A DNA stretch of 64,000 nt from Chloroflexota bacterium (GTDB taxonomy: Bacteria; Chloroflexota; Dehalococcoidia; Bin125). The notes beneath the pieces are model-generated. The model worked only from the letters and a program-made list of their open reading frames with translations. It ran no database searches and was not told where the DNA came from. The translations under genes and the position numbers were made by a program. The DNA lies in the NCBI GenBank assembly GCA_009838735.1, contig VXQZ01000049.1:1-64000 (forward strand), read 5' to 3'. Shown here one piece after another: positions 32,151-40,319 of this stretch (position 1 is its first letter; each line of letters starts with the position of its first letter).

Positions 32151-34865
32151 ATGAGCATTCCCCTGGCGGCGGTACAGTTGCGACTGCACCTCATCGCTCT
32201 GGGTGCGTTGTCGGGTGTCGGGCTGTTGACTGTGCTCGCAATGCTCGCCCCGCTGGCCGGCGCCCAGCACAGTGCGCCACCGTCATCTGACGGCGTCGCC
32301 GAGCTGCGCGGCGAGCAAATCTGGACGTCCACCATGACGGTCGGCTCCAATGGCCGCATGCTCGGCTTTGGCACGTTCGGTGGCCGAGATGTCGGACGAC
32401 TGAGCCAGAGCACCTTCACCTGGCGTGGGACGACGTACACCGTTGCCAACCTGTGGTCCAACGGAACTCCGGGCAGCGCTGACTCCTGGAGTGTGGTGAT
32501 CGATATCTCGCCGCCGTTGTCTCTCGAAGCGGAGGAGTACGGCTGCCTGACGCTTCAGCTCGGCCATCTCTGGCTCAACCTCGCCGACGGACGGGGCAAT
32601 GGGCGTCAGTTCTTCTGGTATGACGTCGAACTTTCCTGGAGCAGCGGAGCGTCCGTCGAGGTTGGCCTGAGGCAGTTTCCCGATTCGTTTGAAACTCGCT
32701 CGATCACCGGGTGGGGCAACAACTTGCAGCGACCGGAACTGGGTATGGCCGAAACTCAATTGCTGCGCGTGGCGCCAGTCGCATTCGCCTTCGCCATGAG
32801 CGGCGCGATGCAGGACGAACTGCCAGACGCCCGGATGATCAGCAACTCGGTTCACCAACAGGGCGAGCTCAGGCCAAACAGGACCAGGGCCACGGACATG
32901 CTGTGGCAATGGGGACAGTTCCTCGACCACGACATCAGCTTGACTCCGTCAACAGTCATCTCATCGCAGGACTCGATTCCCATCCCGCAGGGGGATCGCG
33001 AATTCGACCCGTTCGGTACTGGTCTGCGGTTCATCCCGTTCAATCGATCACAGTTTGACCCTGAGACTGGTCTCAGTCCCGACAATCCCAGGGAACAGCT
33101 GAACCTGATCACAGCGTTTATCGACGCATCGAACGTGTACGGATCGTCCAGCGATCGACTGAGCGAACTGCGCACCAATGACGGCAGCGGCCGGCTCAAG
33201 ACAACAGACGACGGACGATACCTGCCCCTCAATCCGCCGGGCCTCGAGATCGACGACGGTGGCAGACGCCGCAACGGACTGTTTCTCGCCGGCGACATTC
33301 GCGTCAACGAGCACGTAGTGCTGACTGCAATGCACACGCTGTTCGTACGGGAACACAACCGTCTCGCAGAACAGATCGCGATCGAACATCCCGATCTGAC
33401 CGGACACGAGATTTTCGAACTTGCCCGCAAGATCGTCGGGGCACAGATGCAGGTGATCACCTACCAGGAGTTCTTGCCTCTGTTGCTCGGACCGGACGCG
33501 ATGGGACCGTATGAGGGATACGACCCAGACGTTGACGCCGGCATCGCGAACGAATTCTCGACCGCTGCCTTCCGCGTCGGGCATACGATGCTCTCCCCCG
33601 CCTTGATGATGATCGACGAGGAGGACGATGTAGAACAGGTGCCGCTGGTCGAGCTCTTTTTCAATCCGCCGGCAATCAGAACTGCAGGAATCGAAGCGTT
33701 CCTGAGGGGACTCTCCACCCAATTGGCCCAGGGCATCGATCTCGCCCTGGTGGATGAAGTTCGCAGCATGCTCTTCGGTCCACCAGGAAGCTCGGGCCGC
33801 GATCTCGCTGCCCTGAACATTCAGCGCGGTCGGGACCATGGGCTGCCTCGATACAACATGGTGCGAACGGCGTACGGGCTGCCGCCGGTCGGCAGTTTTG
33901 CAGATATCTCGTCGGATCCTGAGGTTCAGCAAGCGTTGGCGCGTACTTATGCCGATGTGAATGATCTGGATCTCTGGACGGCCGGATTAGCCGAGGATCA
34001 CGTTCCTGGAGCCATGCTGGGTGAGACGTTTCGCACGATCATCGCCGACCAATTTCGCCGTTTGCGAGACGGTGATCGGTTCTGGTTTGAGAGTGATCCC
34101 TGCTTCCTGGCTAACCCTGAGCTACTGGCCGAAGTGCGGAGCACCACGCTCGCCGACATCATCCGCCGCAACACGCTGATCGATGACGAAATCGCTGACA
34201 ACGTGTTCGGTGGGATGCCACCGATAGTCAGTATCTCGGGGCCGAACCAGGCAGCAGCAGAGGGATCAGCGGCCGTGTTCAGACTCGACCGTAGTGGTCC
34301 CACCACGATTCCGTTGACAGTGAATGTCCGGATCTCGGAGACCGGCGCCACGCTGAGCGAATGGGCCGATCGAACGGCTGATGCCACTTTCGGAGCTGGC
34401 CAGGCAACGACCACCTTGGTCGTCGAGACTAACGCCGACAGCAATCCAGAATACGACAGCACAATCCTGGCAATGATCGCAGATTCCGATACCTATGAGA
34501 GCAGCGCCGAGTCGAATGCAGCGGACGCATTGGTGGTCGACGACGATGGGGTCGACCTGCATCTTGAGCCGGGCGTCAACGTCATTCGTTGGGCCGGACT
34601 CGACGGTGTGGACATCGTTTCTACACTGACGGGCAACGGCGACGCCGACGTCAGCGCGGAGATCGTTGCGATCTTCGAGTGGGACGAAACGGCTGAGCGC
34701 TGGCTCACGTTTTTTCCGGCTTTTGAGTCAGTACCTGGACTGAGTAGCGCGAACACCTTGCGCACGCTGAGAGCCGGGCAGACGTACCAGATCCGGGCGA
34801 CGCAAGCGCTGGTCTGGAGGATCCCGCGGCCCGACCTGATGATCGCTGTGCTTGGCGAGGGGTAA
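32151..34865 (+). CDS. secreted animal-type haem peroxidase with Calx-beta domain
   Basis: 904-residue peroxidase of the myeloperoxidase/peroxinectin superfamily. Residues 10-38 are a signal peptide ending AGAQ. Residues 55-175 form a beta-rich domain (IWTSTMTVG to VEVGLRQF) found in other surface proteins. The catalytic domain (about 180-700) has Gln256, Asp259 and His260 in WGQFLDHD (distal site), Arg384 and Glu387 in GDIRVNEH, and proximal His478 in FRVGHTM. Asp259 and Glu387 correspond to the two residues that form haem esters in myeloperoxidase. A Calx-beta-like segment follows (about 710-805), then a C-terminal domain (LEPGVNVIRWAG to VWRIP). Likely secreted, using peroxide to oxidise halides or phenols. 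ATG 32151 has a poor Shine-Dalgarno; 32109 is an alternative. Confidence 0.92.
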   Translation: MSIPLAAVQLRLHLIALGALSGVGLLTVLAMLAPLAGAQHSAPPSSDGVAELRGEQIWTSTMTVGSNGRMLGFGTFGGRDVGRLSQSTFTWRGTTYTVANLWSNGTPGSADSWSVVIDISPPLSLEAEEYGCLTLQLGHLWLNLADGRGNGRQFFWYDVELSWSSGASVEVGLRQFPDSFETRSITGWGNNLQRPELGMAETQLLRVAPVAFAFAMSGAMQDELPDARMISNSVHQQGELRPNRTRATDMLWQWGQFLDHDISLTPSTVISSQDSIPIPQGDREFDPFGTGLRFIPFNRSQFDPETGLSPDNPREQLNLITAFIDASNVYGSSSDRLSELRTNDGSGRLKTTDDGRYLPLNPPGLEIDDGGRRRNGLFLAGDIRVNEHVVLTAMHTLFVREHNRLAEQIAIEHPDLTGHEIFELARKIVGAQMQVITYQEFLPLLLGPDAMGPYEGYDPDVDAGIANEFSTAAFRVGHTMLSPALMMIDEEDDVEQVPLVELFFNPPAIRTAGIEAFLRGLSTQLAQGIDLALVDEVRSMLFGPPGSSGRDLAALNIQRGRDHGLPRYNMVRTAYGLPPVGSFADISSDPEVQQALARTYADVNDLDLWTAGLAEDHVPGAMLGETFRTIIADQFRRLRDGDRFWFESDPCFLANPELLAEVRSTTLADIIRRNTLIDDEIADNVFGGMPPIVSISGPNQAAAEGSAAVFRLDRSGPTTIPLTVNVRISETGATLSEWADRTADATFGAGQATTTLVVETNADSNPEYDSTILAMIADSDTYESSAESNAADALVVDDDGVDLHLEPGVNVIRWAGLDGVDIVSTLTGNGDADVSAEIVAIFEWDETAERWLTFFPAFESVPGLSSANTLRTLRAGQTYQIRATQALVWRIPRPDLMIAVLGEG

Positions 34866-34928
34866 GTGGAGGTTCCCGCGGCGGCTATGGCCTCTGGGGA
34901 ACACGCTTCAACTTACGCGCCTCGGCGC

Positions 34929-35888
34929 TCAGATGAACGCCGGCAAGACTTCTTCCGAGATGCGCTGATACTGGGTGGTCTGATCGCCGCTGCAGATGCG
35001 CAGCAGGACTGAGGTGGCGCCGGCGTCGATGTAGCGCTGGATATCCTTGACAGCCTGCTCCGGCGGGCCGTACGAGCACCAGCGGCGGACCATGGCTTCT
35101 GAGTGGTCGAGGAAGTAGTAGTCGTCGAGGAAGCGCTTGGCCTCGGCGTAGGCGGCGTCGCGGTCGTCGTCGATCATGACCGAGTGGAACGCGACCACAT
35201 CGAAGTCGTCGGGCAGCTCCCGGCCTGCCTCGTCGGCGTAGCGGTGGATATCGCCGAAGTATTCCCCGAGCAGCTCTGGCGTGAGCGTGGTTGACATCCA
35301 GCCGTCACCCAACCGTGCCACGCGGCTCAATCCACGCTCACGGTTGCTCGCGTCGTTGGGGTTCGGATTGGAGACGATCAGAATCGGAATAGGCCGCTGG
35401 ATCGAGTGCGGCTCGATGGTCAGGTTGTCGAAGTCGTTGTATTTGCCGTGGAAGGACGCGTCGTCCTCTGACGTCAGCAGCCGAATGATCTCAATCGCCT
35501 CCTCCATCCGTCCCGATCTTGTGATCGGAGGGATGCAGAAGTGGTCGAACTCGGACGCGTCAGCCGCCCCCATACACGCGGCAAACGTCAGTCGGCCGTT
35601 GGAGATCACATCGATGGCGGCTAGCTGATAGGCCAGCAGAATCGCCGGTCGCACAGGAGTCGTGGCGAAGCATCCGGGACCGATGCGCACGCGCTCGGTG
35701 CGAGCCGCGAGCGCACTCATCAGGGACAGGGCATCCAGCCGAGGCTTGGCCGTGATTGAGTCCCCGACCCAGACCGAGGCAAAGCGTTCGTCCTCGTCGA
35801 CCCGCCGAGCCAGGTCGTACATCTCCTCGAGCGAAGAATCGCCGGTGACAACGCCGCGGTTGGTTAGCGTCAATCCGAAGTTGGTCAT
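34929..35888 (-). CDS. LLM-class flavin/F420-dependent oxidoreductase
   Basis: 319 residues, paralogue of the enzyme at 30610. Shared landmarks: FGLTLTNRGVVTG, WVGDSITAKPRLDALSLMSALAARTERVRIGPG, DVISNGRLTFAACMG and RMEEAIEIIRLLTSEDDASFHGKYNDFDN. It is the last gene of a four-gene minus-strand operon (38005-39243, 36679-37929, 35885-36679, this gene); its ATG overlaps the hydrolase stop by 4 nt. The insertion present at DMLHEFDAF in the paralogue is shorter here. Oxidation of a shared substrate chain with its neighbours is likely. Confidence 0.9.
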   Translation of the reverse strand: MTNFGLTLTNRGVVTGDSSLEEMYDLARRVDEDERFASVWVGDSITAKPRLDALSLMSALAARTERVRIGPGCFATTPVRPAILLAYQLAAIDVISNGRLTFAACMGAADASEFDHFCIPPITRSGRMEEAIEIIRLLTSEDDASFHGKYNDFDNLTIEPHSIQRPIPILIVSNPNPNDASNRERGLSRVARLGDGWMSTTLTPELLGEYFGDIHRYADEAGRELPDDFDVVAFHSVMIDDDRDAAYAEAKRFLDDYYFLDHSEAMVRRWCSYGPPEQAVKDIQRYIDAGATSVLLRICSGDQTTQYQRISEEVLPAFI

Positions 35889-36679
35889 GCAGTCACGCCT
35901 TCGAGGGCGAAGTTTCGGACCAGGTTGGCGAGGGCCTCGGGGACTTCGAGGTCGGCGATGTGGCCGGAGTCGGCGAGTTCGACCGACTGCGCTCCCGGGA
36001 TAGCGGCTCGCCAGATGTCGCCCATCTCACTCGCCACGATGTTGTCGTGCTCCGAGGTGGCGATCAGCGTGCGCGTGTCGATTCGCATCAGCCTTCGGCC
36101 GACGCCGGTGTCGGGAATCGGCCAGAGGAATTTGGCCGAGGCCCGCAGGTCAAGCAGCTCGCCGACGTAGGCGTCCATCGGATCGCGATCGCCCATCAGC
36201 AGCTCGGTGCGCTTGTCCGGATTGCTGAACAGCACCGCGGTCGGGAAGCCCGGATGCTGAGCGAAGGCGTCCTCGCCGGGGTACTGCTCGGACCACAGAC
36301 CGAGCGGGTTGACCAGGGTCAACGACTGCACGGCGTCGGGCCGAATCGCAGCAATCTCAGCGCCGATCCAGCCGCCGATGCTGACGCCAACCACGTGGGC
36401 AGAGCCGACGCCCAGCGTGTTCAGCAGGTCGACGTTGAAGAGCACCAGGTCGAGTCCGTCTCGAGCGCCTGGCAGATCGTCTTTGGCCGGGCCCCAGCCG
36501 GGCTGGTACGGCGCGATGACATGGAAGTCCTGGGCCAGCGACTCGAGTGCATCGCCCCAGCGCGGGATGCCCGTAATCGGGTGGAGGAAAAGCAGCGCCG
36601 GCGCGTTAGCGTCGCCGCCTTCCCATACGTGAGCGGTCTGCCCACCGGGGCGGAGGTCGAGCGTCTTCAGTTCAGCCAT
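35885..36679 (-). CDS. alpha/beta hydrolase
   Basis: 264 residues with a standard alpha/beta-hydrolase layout: LLFLHPITGIPRWGDAL (oxyanion region, 30-45), GVSIGGWIG at 98-106 with nucleophile Ser100, and the histidine in ADSGHIADLEVPEAL near the C-terminus. It lacks the HGxP motif of epoxide hydrolases, and Ser rather than Asp is the nucleophile, so esterase, lactonase or C-C hydrolase activity is more likely. It is sandwiched between two LLM oxidoreductase genes and overlaps both (1 nt with the upstream stop, 4 nt with the downstream start), so it probably cleaves an ester, lactone or ring product made by them. Confidence 0.9.
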   Translation of the reverse strand: MAELKTLDLRPGGQTAHVWEGGDANAPALLFLHPITGIPRWGDALESLAQDFHVIAPYQPGWGPAKDDLPGARDGLDLVLFNVDLLNTLGVGSAHVVGVSIGGWIGAEIAAIRPDAVQSLTLVNPLGLWSEQYPGEDAFAQHPGFPTAVLFSNPDKRTELLMGDRDPMDAYVGELLDLRASAKFLWPIPDTGVGRRLMRIDTRTLIATSEHDNIVASEMGDIWRAAIPGAQSVELADSGHIADLEVPEALANLVRNFALEGVTA

Positions 36680-37929
36680 CAGTTCACTCCTGCGAGTTCG
36701 CGTTCAGTTGTTCGATTCAGTCGATCAGCCGCAATCGGGGTCGGCGACCAGTGGTCGTCGTAATCGTCCCACAAGTGTCGCAGACGTGGGATTACCTGCT
36801 CAGCAAACAGTCGGGTGCTGCGCAAGGTCGCGTCATGCGGCATGTCGCCGACATGGAACACGCCGACCAGGTGCCCGGCTCGCAGCGAGGTTACGAGGTG
36901 CTCCAACTGCTCGGTGACCGTCTCCGGAGAACCGGCCGCGAGCGAGCCGCTGTCGATCCGCTCCTGCCAGGTCGGTATCCGCGGCGGAGCGCGGTCGGCG
37001 AGTTCCGCCATAGTCCGAACCGCGCGTTGGCGGATGCCGCGCTCCGTCCGCCAGCCGGGCGCCTCCGACCAGCCGGGAAAGTCGCCCAGCGTGTGCCGCG
37101 AGCTGTAGTCGAGATGCTGCTGATACCGCTCCTGCGCCTCGGCGTCGGACTCGGCCACCACGATGGTCTGCGACACCACGCCCTGATACGGATTGCGAGG
37201 CAGCCCTCGTGCCTCGACGCGCGACCAGAAGCCGTCCATCGCCGCCTGCGCCGGCGCGATCCCGCGTGACGCGAGACAGACGTAGGCGTACCCGCGCTCG
37301 GCGCAGAAGTCCCACGTCTCTGACGAGATGCCGTCTGCGGGAATCCAGATCGGAGGATGCGGCTGCTGGATCGGACGCGGCCAGATGTTCACGTAGCGCA
37401 GCCTGGCCGACTCACCGTTCCAGGCGAACACTTCGGGATCCTGCCAGGCTCGCAGGATCAAATCGTGGTGTTCGCGGTAGACGCGACGAAACTCGGCCGG
37501 ATTCGCTCCATACGCGAAGTTGGTATCCATCGGCGTACCGAGCGGGAATCCCACCACGATGCGGCCGCCGGAGATCACGTCGAGCATCGCGATCTCCTCC
37601 GCCGCTCTAGTGGCGGGACGATAGAGCGCGATCGACATCCCCAGCAGGATGATCGCCGCCCGCGACGTCCGCCGCGCCAACGCCGCCGCCATCAACTGCG
37701 GCGACGGCATCAACCCGAACACATGCTGATGGTGCTCGTTGAGCACCAGCCCGTCGAACCCGACCCGCTCGGCGAACTCGAGCTGGTCGAGGTACTCGTG
37801 ATACAGCCGATGGCCCTCCACCGGGTCGTACAGACGCGAGTCGGCGTCGACCCAGACGGATCGATTGTGCTCACGGAAGTCGGCCGGCAAATGCGGCCAA
37901 GGCGTCCCGTGAAACCAGTGGAATTTCAC
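36679..37929 (-). CDS. LLM-class flavin-dependent oxidoreductase (LimB-like length)
   Basis: 416 residues. The opening MKFHWFHGTPWPHLP, RSVWVDADSRLYDPVEGHRLYHEYLDQLEFAERVGFDGLVLNEHHQ, GLMPSPQLMAAALARRT and LDVISGGRIVVGFPLGTPMDTNFAYG define a longer LLM subgroup that includes monooxygenases. NEHHQ is a typical substrate/flavin-side motif. Its stop overlaps the hydrolase start by 1 nt. It is clearly duplicated from or with the next upstream gene (38005), the two agreeing over the full length. Monooxygenation of an alkane, terpene or sulfonate-type substrate is possible, but not provable here. Confidence 0.9.
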   Translation of the reverse strand: MKFHWFHGTPWPHLPADFREHNRSVWVDADSRLYDPVEGHRLYHEYLDQLEFAERVGFDGLVLNEHHQHVFGLMPSPQLMAAALARRTSRAAIILLGMSIALYRPATRAAEEIAMLDVISGGRIVVGFPLGTPMDTNFAYGANPAEFRRVYREHHDLILRAWQDPEVFAWNGESARLRYVNIWPRPIQQPHPPIWIPADGISSETWDFCAERGYAYVCLASRGIAPAQAAMDGFWSRVEARGLPRNPYQGVVSQTIVVAESDAEAQERYQQHLDYSSRHTLGDFPGWSEAPGWRTERGIRQRAVRTMAELADRAPPRIPTWQERIDSGSLAAGSPETVTEQLEHLVTSLRAGHLVGVFHVGDMPHDATLRSTRLFAEQVIPRLRHLWDDYDDHWSPTPIAADRLNRTTERELAGVN

Positions 37930-37941
37930 ATCGAATCTCCG

Positions 37942-37966
37942 CTCCCCCTGTTCAGGGGGAGAGGGA
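37942..37966. repeat. short intergenic palindromic element
   Basis: CTCCCCCTGTTCAGGGGGAGAGGG: hairpin of the CTCCCCC/GGGGGAG class between the two long LLM genes. Confidence 0.65.
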
Positions 37967-38004
37967 AAAGCCTGCGGAGTACGCCGAACGAACCGGCGAA
38001 GCGA

Positions 38005-39243
38005 CTAGTTCGACCCCGTCAGCACCGGAGCCGGCGTCGCGACCTGCTCCGACCCGATCGGCTTCGGCGACCAGTGGTCTTCGTAGTCTTCCCAGATGTG
38101 CTTGACCCGCGGCATGACCTGCTCGGCGAAGAGCTTGGTCGATGCCCTCGCCTTGTCGTCGGGCATGTCGCCGCAGTGCAGCAGCGTGACCAGGTGGCCG
38201 ACCTGCAGCTTCGTCGCGAGCGCTTCGATCTGCTCGGTCACCGAGTCGGGCGAGCCGGCCACGATGTAGCCCTCGCGCACCCAGTCCTTCCACTCGAGCG
38301 TGTGGGCGATGCCCAGACCCTGCGCGCCGCCGGCTCGGAGTCCGGCGCGGATCGTGTTCTCGGTGCGGTAGCCCGGAGCGTCGGCGAAGCCGGGGTAGAC
38401 GTGCAGGCACTTGTCGAAGAAGTACTGCAGATGCTCGGTGTACATCTGCTCGGCCTGGTCGTCGGTCTCGGCGACCACGACCTGCTGCGCGAAGGCGCCC
38501 TGGAACGGATTGAACTCGACGCCCATCTCGCCCAGGCGGTTCCAGAAGCCCTGCATCAGCGCCTCGCCGCGGACATAGCCGTTGAACGAGAGGTAGCTGT
38601 AGTTGTAGCCCATCTTGCCGCAGAAGTCCCAGGTCTCGACCGAGCCGCCGCCGGGAATCCAGATCGGCGGGTGCGGCTTCTGGATCGGGCGCGGCCAGAG
38701 GTTGACGTAGCGAATCTTGTTGTACTCGCCGTTCCACGAGAACACCTCAGGGTCCTGCCAGGCGCGCAGGATCAGGTCGTGATTCTCCTGGTACTTGTCG
38801 CGCAGCGTGGCCGGATTCGAGCCGAAGCAGAAGTTGTCGTCCATCGACGTCCCGACCGGGAATCCCGCGACCAGCCGCCCGCCCGACATCACGTCGAGCA
38901 TCGCCATCTCCTCGGCCACCCGCGTCGGCGGGTTGTACAGCGCGATCGACTGGCCCAGCAGCAGCAGCGTCACGTCCTTGGTCCGACGCGACAGCGTAGC
39001 CGCCATGATCTGCGGCGAGGGCATCATCCCGTAGGCGTTCTGGTGATGCTCGTTGACGCCAATCCCGTCAAAGCCCAGCGTCGCTGCATACTCCAGCTGG
39101 TCGAGGTACTCGTTGTACACCCGGTGCCCCTCGACTGGGTCGTAGAGCCTGGAGTCGACATCGACCCAGACCGACCGGTTCGTCTCCCGAAAATCATCCG
39201 GAAGATGGGGCCAGGGCATCAGGTTGAACCAGTGAAACTTCAT
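38005..39243 (-). CDS. LLM-class flavin-dependent oxidoreductase (LimB-like length)
   Basis: 412 residues, paralogue of the gene downstream. MKFHWFNLMPWPHLPDDFRETNRSVW, NEHHQNAYGMMPSPQIMAA, LDVMSGGRLVAGFPVGTSMDDNFCFG, and QKPHPPIWIPGGGSVETWDFC are all shared, and the C-termini agree (HLWDDYDDHWSPTPI versus HIWEDYEDHWSPKPI). First gene of the four-gene operon. Between it and the next gene is a small palindromic element. FMN-dependent two-component monooxygenase function is the best guess; no flavin reductase gene is adjacent. Confidence 0.9.
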   Translation of the reverse strand: MKFHWFNLMPWPHLPDDFRETNRSVWVDVDSRLYDPVEGHRVYNEYLDQLEYAATLGFDGIGVNEHHQNAYGMMPSPQIMAATLSRRTKDVTLLLLGQSIALYNPPTRVAEEMAMLDVMSGGRLVAGFPVGTSMDDNFCFGSNPATLRDKYQENHDLILRAWQDPEVFSWNGEYNKIRYVNLWPRPIQKPHPPIWIPGGGSVETWDFCGKMGYNYSYLSFNGYVRGEALMQGFWNRLGEMGVEFNPFQGAFAQQVVVAETDDQAEQMYTEHLQYFFDKCLHVYPGFADAPGYRTENTIRAGLRAGGAQGLGIAHTLEWKDWVREGYIVAGSPDSVTEQIEALATKLQVGHLVTLLHCGDMPDDKARASTKLFAEQVMPRVKHIWEDYEDHWSPKPIGSEQVATPAPVLTGSN

Positions 39244-39349
39244 GGGAAAACTCCATTCGGAGGGCGCATCGGGGTCTGTAGCGTCAGTGTAGACGGTGGA
39301 CCGGCCACATCCCGATACACTCGACGGCAGGGAGGGCGAGCCAGCGACG

Positions 39350-39892
39350 ATGACTATCGATCATCCCGTCGACGCGCCGCCCGCCGAGCTGCTACGCGCG
39401 GCGCGGGAAGCGGCCTGGTCGGACGACAAATCCCTCGCCGCGAACGCCTATGACTGCGCCATCCGCGCAGTTGAGCAATCATTCCGTCAGATCGCGACCC
39501 CCGACAATCCCACGGACAACCTTGGCGTGATTCTCAAACACTGGGAAGAGCGGCCCGACCTCTGGAACTCGTGTTTTCTCCGGATATCCGATCTTGGTCC
39601 GATCATGAGCTTGCTCAATGGCATCTGGTATGGCCGTGACAAGTTCGACCCCCTGTTCCCCCTGCGCCTCGAAGACGCCCGCCTCGCTGTGACCATCGCC
39701 GAAACGGTCGTCAGCCTGACTGAACTCGGATTCTTCGAGCTCTTGGACGAACTGACGCCAGAAGAGGAAGCGGAAGACCTGCGCATCGCAGACGAGAGCT
39801 TGGCCTGGTACGACGAGCACGGGCAAGACGACACGATCCCATGGGAAGAGGTTCGTGCGGAGTGGGCCGCGCAGGATGCCAAGGAGCGATGA
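39350..39892 (+). CDS. HEPN-like helical protein with antitoxin-type C-terminal tail
   Basis: 180 residues from ATG 39350. Residues 10-115 are predicted helices (LLRAAREAAWSDDKSLAANAYDCAIRAVEQSF and others) resembling HEPN-type bundles, without a clear RNase motif. Residues 135-180 are acidic and end in DDTIPWEEVRAEWAAQDAKER, the pattern seen at the end of RelB/PHD-type antitoxins next to RelE toxins. The stop overlaps the start of the RelE-like gene by 4 nt (ATGA), matching a toxin-antitoxin operon. The fusion of a long helical domain to a short antitoxin tail is unusual. It probably bound the toxin that is now frameshifted. Confidence 0.65.
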   Translation: MTIDHPVDAPPAELLRAAREAAWSDDKSLAANAYDCAIRAVEQSFRQIATPDNPTDNLGVILKHWEERPDLWNSCFLRISDLGPIMSLLNGIWYGRDKFDPLFPLRLEDARLAVTIAETVVSLTELGFFELLDELTPEEEAEDLRIADESLAWYDEHGQDDTIPWEEVRAEWAAQDAKER

Positions 39893-40289
39893 CCCAGCCC
39901 TCGGGGCCGTATCGCCTGGTGCTCCGAAATCGCGCAAAGCGTCAACTCAACCGCGTCCCGCGCCGCGACCGCGAGGCTATCTCAGAAAACATCGACGGCC
40001 TGCCGGCGACCCTCGACCACGTCACAGCCTGAAGCTCAGAGACGATCTATATCGCATCCGGGTTGGCAACTGGCGTGTGTTCTATCGGCTCGACACCCGA
40101 GGACGAACAGTCACGATCACCGCTGTCCGCCGTCGAAACGAGCGCACCTACCGCGACGTCCAGTCCCCCAGCGGCCGACCCCGCCCTCTCCTACAACCCA
40201 CCCTCCGTGTCGCTGACGGGGGCGGCGCCCGCCTGATCGCCGTTACCAATATCCACCGCCAAGTCGAACGCTCCTACCGCGATCGCTAG
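39889..40289 (+). pseudogene. RelE/ParE-like toxin with frameshift
   Basis: The first frame (39889-40032) encodes YRLVLRNRAKRQLNRVPRRDREAI and ends at TGA 40030. A second frame takes over around 40020 with LKLRDDLYRIRVGNWRVFYRLDTRGRTVTITAVRRRNERTYRD, the conserved second half of RelE toxins (KLR..YRIRVG.WRV.Y). One insertion or deletion near 40018-40030 has split the gene. The tail after 40150 ends in a partial second copy of the last motif (VERSYRDR). The antitoxin-like gene upstream remains intact, so the toxin was probably lost first. Confidence 0.85.
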
Positions 40290-40319
40290 TCATTCACCTA
40301 CTGCCTTGCCAGATCCAGA

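Noticed and set aside
32143-32158. ATGCTC-GTAT-GAGCAT inverted repeat at the peroxidase start codon as a translational control hairpin
   Set aside because: Only a 6-bp stem, and the real start codon is itself uncertain, so chance cannot be excluded.
37357-39453. 698-codon plus-strand open frame over two LLM oxidoreductase genes
   Set aside because: The antisense LLM genes have full domain conservation. The frame is open only because of codon bias.
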